Positions 6,043 through 12,861 of a DNA stretch of 14,639 nucleotides are shown piece after piece. The translations under genes and the position numbers were made by a program. The notes beneath the pieces were generated by a model. It was not told the origin of the DNA, did not search any database, and worked only from the letters and a program-made list of their open reading frames with translations. Source of the DNA: Fen731 sp964481885 (GTDB lineage: Bacteria > Actinomycetota > Humimicrobiia > Humimicrobiales > Humimicrobiaceae); contig CAYZUS010000047.1 of NCBI GenBank assembly GCA_964481885.1, forward strand, positions 1 through 14,639, read 5' to 3'. Each line of letters opens with the position of its first letter. Position 1 is the first letter of the stretch.

Positions 6043-6861
6043 CTAACCGTCCTTGTCCATCATCATTATTTTAAGGCTGGCAACCATCCTGCCGAATGAT
6101 TTTGCCAGATCGCCTATTTCATCACTTCTTTTGACATCCATTTTTACATCCATCTCTCCCATACTTACCTTATTTGCAATCCTGTTTAATTTATTAATAT
6201 CCTTGATAATTGTCAGTGCAAAAAGGCCGACAATTACCGCAGCTAAAACTATGCCTATGGCGATTACAACATATATTGTTTTCCCGATGAAATTCTGCTT
6301 GGCTATTACGTTAGTGGCATTGACATCTGCCCCGATTACAGCGACAAGATTTCCATTGCTGTCCTTAATGGGAGCGTAGCCTGAAAGAAAGGTCCCCCAC
6401 TCATCAGTGTAAAAGTCATCAGACGCCGTAATCTCTCCATAATTGTTAACAAGGGCCGCATCCGGATCTTCATAGATCTCGCCTATCAGCGCGGGGCCGT
6501 CATTTACAATAATTGCATCGTCAAGCAAAAATTCAATCTGATCTGCGCTTTTCTTAAAAATATAAAAGTTAACCACATCTTTACTGTTACTTCTTAAATT
6601 CACCAGATAATTTGCAAGAGTAAGATATTTTTCAGTATTGTCTTCCCCGGGTTTCAATGATTTTAAAACTTCAATCTGCTCATCTGTTATCTGGGATGCT
6701 GCAGTTCCAATGATTTCCTTTACTTCGTTCTGCATTATATATTTTATTGCATTTTTTGCAGCTGAATAAGTATACAAAAAAGTGGCAAGCGAGATTATGA
6801 GAATCAGCACCAGGAAGCTTAAAATCAGCTTGGTGATAAGACTGTTAACTGCTCTTTTCAT
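6043..6861 (-). CDS. Membrane sensor: Cache-like domain and HAMP, no output domain, 272 aa
   Basis: Layout: a short basic N-terminus, membrane segment 1 (about residues 9-31), an extracellular part (about 32-192) ending in FLSGYAPIKDSNGNLVAVIG, the typical PDC/single-Cache motif, membrane segment 2 (about 194-217), then a HAMP domain (about 218-267) with KLNRIANKVSMGEMDVKM and the conserved DEIGDLAKSFGRM. The protein stops a few residues after HAMP, with no methyl-accepting, kinase, cyclase or phosphatase part. The stop TAG is clean and the next gene follows in 7 bases, so this looks like a natural end rather than a frameshift; the downstream frame shows no output domain. The start at 6861 has AAAGG before it. 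Such proteins sense small carboxylates or amino acids in the family at large; the ligand here is unknown. Confidence 0.88.
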   Translation of the reverse strand: MKRAVNSLITKLILSFLVLILIISLATFLYTYSAAKNAIKYIMQNEVKEIIGTAASQITDEQIEVLKSLKPGEDNTEKYLTLANYLVNLRSNSKDVVNFYIFKKSADQIEFLLDDAIIVNDGPALIGEIYEDPDAALVNNYGEITASDDFYTDEWGTFLSGYAPIKDSNGNLVAVIGADVNATNVIAKQNFIGKTIYVVIAIGIVLAAVIVGLFALTIIKDINKLNRIANKVSMGEMDVKMDVKRSDEIGDLAKSFGRMVASLKIMMMDKDG

Positions 6862-6881
6862 ATCAAACCTTTCGATAACTT

Positions 6882-6913
6882 TATGTCTTAAAATATGTAT
6901 GGCTTAAAATGCG
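6882..6913. repeat. 16-bp degenerate tandem repeat in the sensor-gene leader
   Basis: Units 6882-6897 and 6898-6913 share TATG, CTTAAAAT and a final G; 13 of 16 are identical. They lie 21-52 bases before the sensor ATG, so they may be an operator or another slippage product. Confidence 0.6.
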
Positions 6914-7025
6914 TCTCCAAAAGAATTGAGCTCTTATCTCTTGAATAAGCACTTTAAATATTTCGAGTATTTTTAAACAATTCTTTAATTATTCTTAAAT
7001 TATCATGGCACAAGCCTCAAAAAAA

Positions 7026-7054
7026 TTGAAATATTGCAATAATTTATATAAAAT
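7026..7054 (+). promoter_or_regulatory. Sigma-70-type promoter for the AIM24 gene
   Basis: TTGAAA (7026-7031), a 17-base spacer and TAAAAT (7049-7054), followed by AAGGA (7101-7105) five bases before the ATG at 7111. The predicted leader is about 50 bases. Confidence 0.7.
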
Positions 7055-7110
7055 TACAGATATACAAATTCCTAAACAAATATTTAATAAAGGTAACAGA
7101 AAGGAACAAA

Positions 7111-7782
7111 ATGGACGTAAAACTGCTTTACCAGCCTTCTTACACTATGGCTAAAGTAACTTTAGCTGCAGGGGAAGAAATCCGCGCCGAATCAGGGGCA
7201 ATGGTATCTATGAGTGACGGAATAACTCTCGAGACAAAAATGCAGGGCGGGTTCTTTAAGGCGCTCGGCAGGTCAGTTCTTGGTGGGGAATCATTTTTTA
7301 TGAATACTTTCAAGGCTGGACCGGCTGGTGGAGAACTTAACCTCGCATGCCCGCTTCCGGGAGATATGTTTGTTGTAAACCTTGAAAGGCCCATGCTGGC
7401 CCAGTCAGGTTGCTATGTCGCTTCCGAGAGTGGAGTAGAAATCGACACCAAATTTGGTGGAGCAAAGTCATTTTTTGCTTCTGAGGGACTGTTCCTTTTG
7501 AAAGCTGCCGGTACTGGTAAACTTATTCTCTCAAGCTTCGGAGCAATTCATGAAGTCATTCTGCAGGCCGGTGAGAAGTACACAGTGGACACCAGCCATT
7601 TTGTTGCTTTTGATGAAGGTGTAGGGTTTAATGTAAGAAAGGTCGGAGGCATGAAATCCACCTTATTTAGTGGTGAAGGCCTGGTAGTTGACATTACCGG
7701 TCCTGGCAGGGTCTTAATCCAGACAAGATCTACAGGATCATTCCTTAGCTGGCTCATACCCAAGCTGCCAAAGAATAATTAG
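7111..7782 (+). CDS. TIGR00266 / AIM24 family protein, 223 aa
   Basis: The length and pattern match the TIGR00266 (AIM24) family: YQPSYTMAKVTLAAGEEIRA, ESGAMVSMSDGI, GGFFKALGRSVLGGESFFMN, GYVASE-like CYVASESGVEI, and the closing GPGRVLIQTRSTGSFLSWLI. Repeated Gly-rich turns indicate a beta-sandwich with internal symmetry. The function in bacteria is not well established; it is cytosolic by lack of a signal or membrane segment. It is the only confident plus-strand gene, alone between its own promoter and a clear terminator, so it is a one-gene unit divergent from the sensor gene (249 bases between starts). The start is supported by AAGGA at ideal spacing. Confidence 0.93.
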   Translation: MDVKLLYQPSYTMAKVTLAAGEEIRAESGAMVSMSDGITLETKMQGGFFKALGRSVLGGESFFMNTFKAGPAGGELNLACPLPGDMFVVNLERPMLAQSGCYVASESGVEIDTKFGGAKSFFASEGLFLLKAAGTGKLILSSFGAIHEVILQAGEKYTVDTSHFVAFDEGVGFNVRKVGGMKSTLFSGEGLVVDITGPGRVLIQTRSTGSFLSWLIPKLPKNN

Positions 7783-7834
7783 TTTCTGCTGAATAATTGG
7801 ATGAGACCTAAAATTATAATAAGCAGATAAACAA

Positions 7835-7880
7835 GTAAAGGACGGTTGCTCATTGATTGGGTGGGTAACCGTCCTTTTAC
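7835..7880 (+). terminator. Rho-independent terminator after the AIM24 gene
   Basis: Stem AAAGGACGGTT (7837-7847) against AACCGTCCTTT (7867-7877), with a 19-base loop, followed by T and A bases. It ends the plus-strand unit about 55 bases after the stop. Confidence 0.88.
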
Positions 7881-7993
7881 TTTATAAATCAAATTATTCT
7901 GCATTTGGGGATTTAACAGAACCAAAGTAATTAATAAGTGCCCGGGCCATCCACATATCAGGCAACGAGCAAACAGGGTTTTATACCGGTCGT

Positions 7994-8110
7994 GGCTTGG
8001 TTTGGTCTCAGCTTATTTTGCTACCAGCTTATTTTATTTTCGGCTTGGTTTGATCTCAGTTTATTTTGCTTTCGGCTTGGTTTGGTCTCAGCTTATTTTG
8101 CTTTCGGCTT
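7994..8110. repeat. 32-bp tandem repeats that include the 3' end of the thioesterase gene
   Basis: Full copies at 8041-8072 and 8073-8104 are contiguous and differ at only two places; a further copy lies at 7994-8022, separated by a partial fragment (about 8023-8040), and a 6-base stub follows at 8105-8110. The unit on the plus strand begins CGGCTTGGTTTG, contains TCTCAG and ends TATTTTGCTTT. The rightmost copy contains the thioesterase stop (8088-8090) and its last codons (AESKIS), so the array reads as repeated gene ends trailing into the intergenic region. No unique spacers separate the copies, so it is not CRISPR. The remainder of 7783-8087 holds the terminator (7835-7880) and nothing else I can support. 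Confidence 0.92.
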
Positions 8111-8486
8111 TTTTTAAAAACTCATCCAGCTTTACAATATACCTGCTGTGTGTTCCTTCCCCGATTTTTTCTTTGCTGTCGTATGCGGTTATCCTGAATT
8201 TAAGCTTGGGGCCATCTGCTTCAAGAAGCTCAGCTTCTGCAGCAACCTCCATTCCGATGGGAGTAGCAGCGAGATGCTTTATTTCCACTTTTGTGCCTAC
8301 GGAAGCAAAGCCTTCAGGCAGACTGCTGTCAACACAATTAATCGAAGCCTTTTCCATGAGCCCTATCATTGCAGGAGTCGCATAAACCTTGATGGTCCCG
8401 CTTCCGAATTTAAGTGCCGTATTATCCTCTGTAACCATTGTCCGGGCCTCGCCAACCATTCCGACTTTCAAACCAAAATCACTCAT
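8088..8486 (-). CDS. FlK-like hotdog thioesterase, 132 aa
   Basis: Small single-domain hotdog protein like fluoroacetyl-CoA thioesterase FlK. Candidate catalytic residues are Thr37 (in VYATPAMIGLMEKA), Glu45 and His71 (in VEIKHLAATPIG). Their spacing (8 and 26) equals that of Thr42, Glu50 and His76 in FlK. Most relatives are not fluoroacetate enzymes but hydrolyse some acyl-CoA or related thioester, so the substrate here is open. The start at 8486 is preceded by GGGAGAGG, a strong ribosome site. The last residues, KAESKIS, are encoded by the 32-bp repeat unit that continues after the stop. A promoter with an overlapping palindrome lies upstream. It stands alone, 121 bases after the MazF gene. 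Confidence 0.9.
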   Translation of the reverse strand: MSDFGLKVGMVGEARTMVTEDNTALKFGSGTIKVYATPAMIGLMEKASINCVDSSLPEGFASVGTKVEIKHLAATPIGMEVAAEAELLEADGPKLKFRITAYDSKEKIGEGTHSRYIVKLDEFLKKAESKIS

Positions 8487-8533
8487 ACTATAAACCTCTC
8501 CCTCAAATAAATTTATAACCGTAAAACTAAAGA

Positions 8534-8572
8534 ATAATCCGGGATTATACTATTTTTAAAGATAATTATAAA
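8534..8572 (-). promoter_or_regulatory. Promoter with palindromic operator before the thioesterase gene
   Basis: On the minus strand a perfect TATAAT (8544-8549) has a weak -35 TTTATA (8567-8572) 17 bases upstream. A 15-base inverted repeat, ATAATCC-G-GGATTAT (8534-8548), covers most of the -10. A dimeric repressor bound there would block transcription of the thioesterase; the regulator is unknown. Confidence 0.5.
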
Positions 8573-8607
8573 AATAAAAAATACAGCCAACTTCAATATA
8601 TTTAATA

Positions 8608-8955
8608 TTAAACGTCAAGGTACCTGCGGATAATGGTTTTTATCTTTTCCTGTAATTCATCTGACTGGATTTTGCCGCATTCTTCCCCAATCCGTTCCTT
8701 GGATATTACCCTCACCTGATGAGCCATGACTATGGAATCACGATCAAGACCCGTTTCCTCTGCCCTCAGCATAAGCTCGGTAGGATAAATTATTCTGGCT
8801 TTCTTAAAGGATGTCATGCTTAAAATACCTACTACTGAAAGAAACTCGTTGATTTCGTCAGAGGAAATCACAAGCACCGGTCTTTTGCCTCCCTGTTCAG
8901 GGCCCAATGCAGGATCAAGATTTACCCAGTAAATTTTCCATTGATAGTCCGCCAT
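8608..8955 (-). CDS. mazF: MazF/PemK-family toxin (endoribonuclease), 115 aa
   Basis: Normal length for MazF. Family signs are IYWVNLDPALGPEQGGKRPV, the core LVIS strand, SMTSFKK in the active-site region, and the later GLDRDSIVMAHQVRVISKER. MazF proteins cut mRNA at short sequences and stop growth when the antitoxin is lost. It follows the ribbon-helix-helix gene by 47 bases on the same strand, the usual antitoxin-then-toxin order. Its own ribosome site is CAGG near the ATG. No truncation is seen. Confidence 0.95.
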   Translation of the reverse strand: MADYQWKIYWVNLDPALGPEQGGKRPVLVISSDEINEFLSVVGILSMTSFKKARIIYPTELMLRAEETGLDRDSIVMAHQVRVISKERIGEECGKIQSDELQEKIKTIIRRYLDV

Positions 8956-9002
8956 ATATTACCTGCCAATCAAGACTTTCCATTCAGCTTTAACATTCAA
9001 CA

Positions 9003-9290
9003 TTACCAGTCTGAATCAATTTTTTCCGAAATATATGATTCATCGTCTAATCTTTTAAAAAATCCCATACTGTTATCCATATCTTTAATAAACATTGGAT
9101 CCTTTGATGCTTTGCCCATCTCTTTTCTTAGGTGCTCCCTCTCAATCTTATCAAGATAACTCTGCAATGCCTCTCTCACAAAAGAATTAATGGACGGGAA
9201 ATTGTCTTTTTTAACAAAATCTTTAAGCTTTTCCATCATTTCCTGTGGAAGAGTAAAAGTATAATTATTTGAACCAGAGTGTGTCTTCAT
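9003..9290 (-). CDS. Ribbon-helix-helix antitoxin of the MazF pair, 95 aa
   Basis: The protein has a ribbon-helix-helix DNA-binding part, YTFTLPQEMMEKLKDFVKKD followed by FPSINSFVREALQSYLDKIE, and a charged C-terminal part (about residues 55-95) that probably wraps the toxin. An ATG eight codons upstream (9314) is open, but AAAGGGGTGGGAA sits immediately before the ATG at 9290, so I chose the latter. As in the family, it should neutralise MazF and repress its own promoter, which carries a palindrome at 9345-9366. Confidence 0.9.
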   Translation of the reverse strand: MKTHSGSNNYTFTLPQEMMEKLKDFVKKDNFPSINSFVREALQSYLDKIEREHLRKEMGKASKDPMFIKDMDNSMGFFKRLDDESYISEKIDSDW

Positions 9291-9330
9291 TTCCCACCCC
9301 TTTAAAAATTTCATATTAAATAATAATTAT

Positions 9331-9366
9331 ATTTTAATATATGCAATAATATTTTGCAATATTATT
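9331..9366 (-). promoter_or_regulatory. Toxin-antitoxin promoter and palindromic operator
   Basis: Minus strand: -35 TTGCAA (9354-9359), a 17-base spacer and -10 TAAAAT (9331-9336). A perfect inverted repeat with 9-base arms, AATAATATT-TTGC-AATATTATT (9345-9366), covers the -35. It is a likely binding site for the antitoxin dimer. Confidence 0.6.
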
Positions 9367-9600
9367 TTGAAATAATACTTTTATTAATTATTTTACTAAT
9401 GGTTTTCATCTATGCACCGACTAATGGCTTGTAAAAAAGACACGGGATGAAGGATTATGAAACTATATTATCAATAAGCAATGGCTGGGCTTCACAATCA
9501 ATTAAAATAAAAAGTGGAAATATAAAAATTGTCAGTTTTAAGTACAGGAATCAGGTTAATAGTGATTTCTGACTGATTTGTCGTTTTTCCGTATAGCAAG

Positions 9601-9628
9601 ATGTCTGTATTATGTAAAATACAGACAT
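9601..9628. other. Perfect 11-bp inverted repeat of unknown role
   Basis: ATGTCTGTATT (9601-9611) and AATACAGACAT (9618-9628) pair fully around a 6-base loop. There is no adjacent T-run in either direction. It could be a binding site for a dimeric protein or an RNA structure 163 bases past the gltB3 stop. Confidence 0.6.
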
Positions 9629-9715
9629 AGGTGTCAATAATTACCGGATTCATTTTGAGTACTTTTTTAAATGAAGCGACAAACAGGCTCTCAGATGCTA
9701 CTTTAGGCAATATGC

Positions 9716-9750
9716 ATTACGGTACTAAAAAAGATTTACGGTCTAAAAAG
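9716..9750. repeat. Degenerate 17-18-bp tandem repeat after gltB3
   Basis: ATTACGGTACTAAAAAAG (9716-9733) is followed directly by ATTTACGGTCTAAAAAG (9734-9750), alike apart from a few one-base differences. It lies about 40 bases beyond the gltB3 stop. Confidence 0.6.
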
Positions 9751-9790
9751 CAGTACTATTAGTAATTTATCAAAAACCGGCAATATATTT

Positions 9791-10759
9791 CTAATATGAG
9801 TACAGCTTGCCGTAGGGACGGTGAGAGAATGGAGCAAGCTTAATAAAACCTTTTAAGTCCTGCCCCATAATTTTACTTTTTTCAAAGTCAAAATAAGTAC
9901 AATAGTTGCTTATGTAAGTTTTCAGGATTTCTTTGTCATTTTCATCCAGCTGGAGTCTGGAAACTTCTTTTCCAAATTTATAATCCTCAATATCGCCCCT
10001 TAAGAATATGGCTCCGCCATGCATGCCTGTCCCGATATAGTTTCCGGCTGCCTGGCCGTCAGATGTCGGATAAAACCTTTCAAAGTAATATGGTTCCCGT
10101 ACTCCGTCGCCAGATTGGGTATTAATTGCAGAATCCTGATTTGTAAAGTCCTGGTTTGCTGAATCCTGCGTTGCCAAAATAACTTCCGCTCTTGTGCAGG
10201 GCTTGTCTAAAGACTTTTCCTTTTTCGCATCCAGCCCCAAGAGGATTATGATTCCTCCTGCCATATATTCACCCAGAAAATCACCGGCTTTGCCTCCGAT
10301 TACTATTACAGGAAATTTTTCCAAGTATGATTTCATGTGGATCCCGCTTCTCCAGCCCACATTTCCTTTTACATATATTTCGCCGCCACGCATTGAATAG
10401 CCTAAAATATCGCCGCAGTCTCCATGGATCACTATCCTTCCGGAATTCATGGTATTGCCGATTCCGTCCTGGCAATTTCCGAAAACTTCAATTTGCGGGC
10501 CATCCATAAATGCAGACATATCATTGCCCGGAGTTCCGTTTACGGTAATCGAAACTTCGCCCTTGATACCATCTCCAATATACCTGTGCCCAAGTACATT
10601 GTTTAGAATAATATCAGGGCATTTGCCGCTTTTGCATTCTGCAATGGCCAGCTTTATCCTGGAATTCAACTCCCTGTAATGCAGCCCTGCAGCATCTATT
10701 ATTACCGGATTTACTACCGAATTTTGTATTGTTATTGAACTATCTTTTAAATCTTTCAT
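9791..10759 (-). CDS. Glutamate synthase GXGXG domain protein (gltB3-like), 322 aa
   Basis: This is the GXGXG beta-helix domain of the glutamate synthase large subunit as a separate protein, as in archaeal-type split enzymes. The repeats GNTMNSGRIVIHGDCGDILG, YSMRGGEIYVKGNVG, SYLEKFPVIVIGGKAGDFLG and EYMAGGIIILLG (residues about 101-175) show the Gly pattern, and FERFYPTSDGQAAGNYIGTG with GGAIFLRGDI closes it. The domain is structural, linking the amidotransferase and FMN domains. Stand-alone versions are about 240-250 residues. Here an insertion at about 178-238 includes ATQDSANQDFTNQDSAINTQ, made by 15-bp DNA repeats. The gene is last in the operon, 180 bases after the oxidoreductase. The ATG at 10759 lacks a clear Shine-Dalgarno. 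Confidence 0.92.
   Translation of the reverse strand: MKDLKDSSITIQNSVVNPVIIDAAGLHYRELNSRIKLAIAECKSGKCPDIILNNVLGHRYIGDGIKGEVSITVNGTPGNDMSAFMDGPQIEVFGNCQDGIGNTMNSGRIVIHGDCGDILGYSMRGGEIYVKGNVGWRSGIHMKSYLEKFPVIVIGGKAGDFLGEYMAGGIIILLGLDAKKEKSLDKPCTRAEVILATQDSANQDFTNQDSAINTQSGDGVREPYYFERFYPTSDGQAAGNYIGTGMHGGAIFLRGDIEDYKFGKEVSRLQLDENDKEILKTYISNYCTYFDFEKSKIMGQDLKGFIKLAPFSHRPYGKLYSY
10124..10168 (-). repeat. Three 15-bp tandem repeats inside gltB3
   Basis: Units 10124-10138, 10139-10153 and 10154-10168. On the coding strand each begins CAGGA and encodes QDSAN, QDFTN and QDSAI. The frame is kept, giving a hydrophilic insertion. Confidence 0.9.
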
Positions 10760-10823
10760 TACATATAATCAATTCTTATTTTAAATTTTTAATCCTATTA
10801 CCTGATGTTAATCATCAATATTT

Positions 10824-10855
10824 TTGGCCTGGTTTGCAATTGGCCTGGTTTGCAA
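10824..10855. repeat. Perfect 16-bp tandem duplication between the oxidoreductase and gltB3
   Basis: TTGGCCTGGTTTGCAA occurs at 10824-10839 and again at 10840-10855 without mismatch, in the 180-base gap. A small inverted repeat TGATG/CATCA (10803-10817) is nearby. No gene is seen in the gap. Confidence 0.95.
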
Positions 10856-10939
10856 AAGAAAATTAACAAAACTTCCTTTGCGACCAGATTTTTTGATTAC
10901 TGATCACCACTTTTAGCTTGTAACAAAATACTTGCAATA

Positions 10940-12307
10940 TTAAACTTCAATGCCATCACCAGTTACGAGATGTTTTCTGTAACCTTCCGGAAGCTGTATT
11001 ATACCAAAGTCTTCCTTTGCCAGATTGTCTTTTATATCAGAAATATCAATTGCATTGCTTATAAGGCCGGCATAAATACCCGCTCTTTCAATGGCTCCGA
11101 CAAGTATTGCGCCAATAACTTTATTGTCCCTGATGACAACTTTTCGGTAAACTCTCTTGTTGGGATTGTAAACTTTAAAAGTCTCTGCTCCCTCTGTTGC
11201 ACCGTCATCGGCATTGCTTAGGCCCATGGAGATGACAGGAATATCAAGAATCTCAACTGAATTCATAAAAAAACCACCCCTGTATGAAGCCTGGACACCC
11301 GCCATATTTTTTCCTGCAGTATTTCCCTGTCGCACTGCAAGCGGCCATATGGCTATGTTGCGGCTTTTTTCTGTGAGCATGTCGTAACTCTTTACCACAT
11401 CCCCTGCCGCGTATATGTTTTCTGCAGTTGTTTTCATGAACTCGTCAACAACGATCCCTTTATCCGCCTTTATTTTACCTGAGCGGCCCTCAATTAATGA
11501 AACATCCGGGTAAACGCCTATGGCAACAACCAGCAAGCTGCAGGCAAACTTCTTCCCATTATTGAGCTTATACTCAGAAATAACACCGAAGTTATCAGTA
11601 TAAATCTCATCGATTGTCGAGTTTGTAAAAATGCTGCTCCCTGATTCTTCTATGCGGGATGTTATTATTTCAGAGGTGGTCGCATCAAAAGATGCCGAAA
11701 GTATCTGGCCGGAAAATTCTATAATATTTATCTTTATCCCAAGCTCAAGAAAAGCCTCTGCAGCTTTCAGGCCTATCAGGCCGCCGCCAAGTATTGATGC
11801 TGATTTTATACCCTTTTCCTTAATATATTTCTGCAATTTTACTGCATCGTCCAGTGTGGTCAGTGTGAATATCCCGCCTGTTTTTCCAATGGCATTTTTA
11901 AGTGTTTGCCTGCTCCCGGCTCTGTCTGTTATCCTTATTTCCGGAATTGCGGGTTTGCCTCCTCCGGCAATTAAAAGTTTGCAAAATGAAACTGTCTGGT
12001 TTTTGTCTGTTGAAATAGTTTGCCCGGAAGGATCAATGCCTGTAACCTTTGTGCCGAGTCTTAAATCAATATCATTTTTTTCATAAAATCCTGGGTCTTT
12101 AAAATAAACCTTTTCAAGGTCCAGTTTTCCTGACAATAAATAAGTAATGAGCGGTTTAGAGTAATTTAAACAATTCTCTTCAGTGAAAATACTTATTTTA
12201 CTTTTTTTATCAATTCTTCTTATGCTCTCAGCAGCTGCAACCCCGGCTGCGGAATTTCCTATAATTACATAATCCAGACTTATATTATGCTCAACAGCAT
12301 TTTTCAT
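10940..12307 (-). CDS. FAD-dependent NAD(P)H oxidoreductase (glutamate synthase electron input), 455 aa
   Basis: Pyridine nucleotide-disulfide oxidoreductase fold. The FAD-binding motif IIGNSAAGVAAAESIRR is at about residues 15-31, the second Rossmann motif ILGGGLIGLKAAEAF at 172-186, and the FAD-closing AENIYAAGDVV at about 295-305. NYSKPLITYLLSGK after Cys46 resembles the NADH oxidase/FNOR proteins found next to CooF-type ferredoxins. The C-terminal part includes VVIRDNKVIGAILVG. It likely takes electrons from NAD(P)H and passes them to the ferredoxin encoded just before it. The ATG overlaps the ferredoxin stop by four bases (ATGA), and GGTGAAGG within the upstream gene is the ribosome site, so translation is coupled. 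A stand-alone NADH oxidase is less likely given the context. Confidence 0.92.
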   Translation of the reverse strand: MKNAVEHNISLDYVIIGNSAAGVAAAESIRRIDKKSKISIFTEENCLNYSKPLITYLLSGKLDLEKVYFKDPGFYEKNDIDLRLGTKVTGIDPSGQTISTDKNQTVSFCKLLIAGGGKPAIPEIRITDRAGSRQTLKNAIGKTGGIFTLTTLDDAVKLQKYIKEKGIKSASILGGGLIGLKAAEAFLELGIKINIIEFSGQILSASFDATTSEIITSRIEESGSSIFTNSTIDEIYTDNFGVISEYKLNNGKKFACSLLVVAIGVYPDVSLIEGRSGKIKADKGIVVDEFMKTTAENIYAAGDVVKSYDMLTEKSRNIAIWPLAVRQGNTAGKNMAGVQASYRGGFFMNSVEILDIPVISMGLSNADDGATEGAETFKVYNPNKRVYRKVVIRDNKVIGAILVGAIERAGIYAGLISNAIDISDIKDNLAKEDFGIIQLPEGYRKHLVTGDGIEV

Positions 12308-12861
12308 TTTACCTTCACCTCGCCGCCATTATCGGAGTCAGCACCGTTAATTAAATTGGAATTATTTCCGGGCTGAAAACCTTGCTTTAATTCAGCATTA
12401 GAATCACTCTCATTGTCAGTAGCGATATCAGAAAACTTTAAAGCCTCATTGGGACAGTTTTTTACGCATACCGGGATTTTTTCATCCACGCACATATCGC
12501 ATTTTGATGCCACCCTCTTGGCAGAAATATCCCTTTTAATTACACCATATGGGCATACCATTATACAACTCCAGCAGCCAACGCATTTATCCTCATTGCA
12601 ATTAACTACACCTGTATTTTCATTTTTGGTCATTGCACCTGAAATACAGGCGTCAACACAAGGCGCATCAATGCAGTGCCTGCACTGGATGGCAAAGGAA
12701 TTGTGCCCAATTTCTTCAACCAGCACTCTGGAAATAATGTCCTGCTGTTCTTCCCTGAATGCTTTTATTATTTTTTTACTTTTTGAATGTTTGACCTGGC
12801 AGTAGATTTCGCATAACCTGCAGCCGATACAATATTCTTCATTTATATAAATTCTTTTCAT
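12304..12861 (-). CDS. Four-cluster 4Fe-4S ferredoxin, CooF/HycB-like, 185 aa
   Basis: Sixteen cysteines form four cluster sites: 11/14/17/21, 60/63/68/72, 93/96/99/103 and 121/124/132/136, the pattern of CooF, HycB and DmsB-type electron carriers. No signal peptide, so cytosolic. In the glutamate synthase operon it should carry electrons between the FAD oxidoreductase and the FMN synthase protein. The last 40 or so residues (SDIATDNESDSNAELKQGFQ onward to VKVK) are a low-complexity Asn/Asp/Ser/Gly-rich tail not usual in the family. The start at 12861 is preceded by GGTGGCATAA; that GGTGG comes from the repeated 3' end of gltB2 (see 12862-13053). Confidence 0.93.
   Translation of the reverse strand: MKRIYINEEYCIGCRLCEIYCQVKHSKSKKIIKAFREEQQDIISRVLVEEIGHNSFAIQCRHCIDAPCVDACISGAMTKNENTGVVNCNEDKCVGCWSCIMVCPYGVIKRDISAKRVASKCDMCVDEKIPVCVKNCPNEALKFSDIATDNESDSNAELKQGFQPGNNSNLINGADSDNGGEVKVK

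Larger units (their letters stand above)
9367..9790. other. Gene-poor AT-rich region between the TA pair and gltB3
   Basis: No gene I can support. A minus-strand frame of 70 codons (9498-9710) begins with TTG, has no ribosome site and resembles nothing I know. The region also has a perfect 11-bp hairpin (9601-9628) and a short tandem repeat (9716-9750). No typical terminator with a T-run follows the gltB3 stop. Confidence 0.5.

Noticed and set aside
7994..8110. CRISPR-like array of 32-bp repeats
   Set aside because: Copies are directly adjacent with no unique spacers, there is no cas gene, and the unit contains the thioesterase 3' end.
8608..9290. MazF pair as a defence island or mobile element
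   Set aside because: No integrase, transposase, terminal repeats or other defence genes are visible nearby; it is an ordinary toxin-antitoxin pair.
9498..9710. Minus-strand frame of 70 codons starting with TTG
   Set aside because: No ribosome site, no recognisable domain, AT-rich surroundings, and a perfect inverted repeat inside it. Not supportable as a gene.
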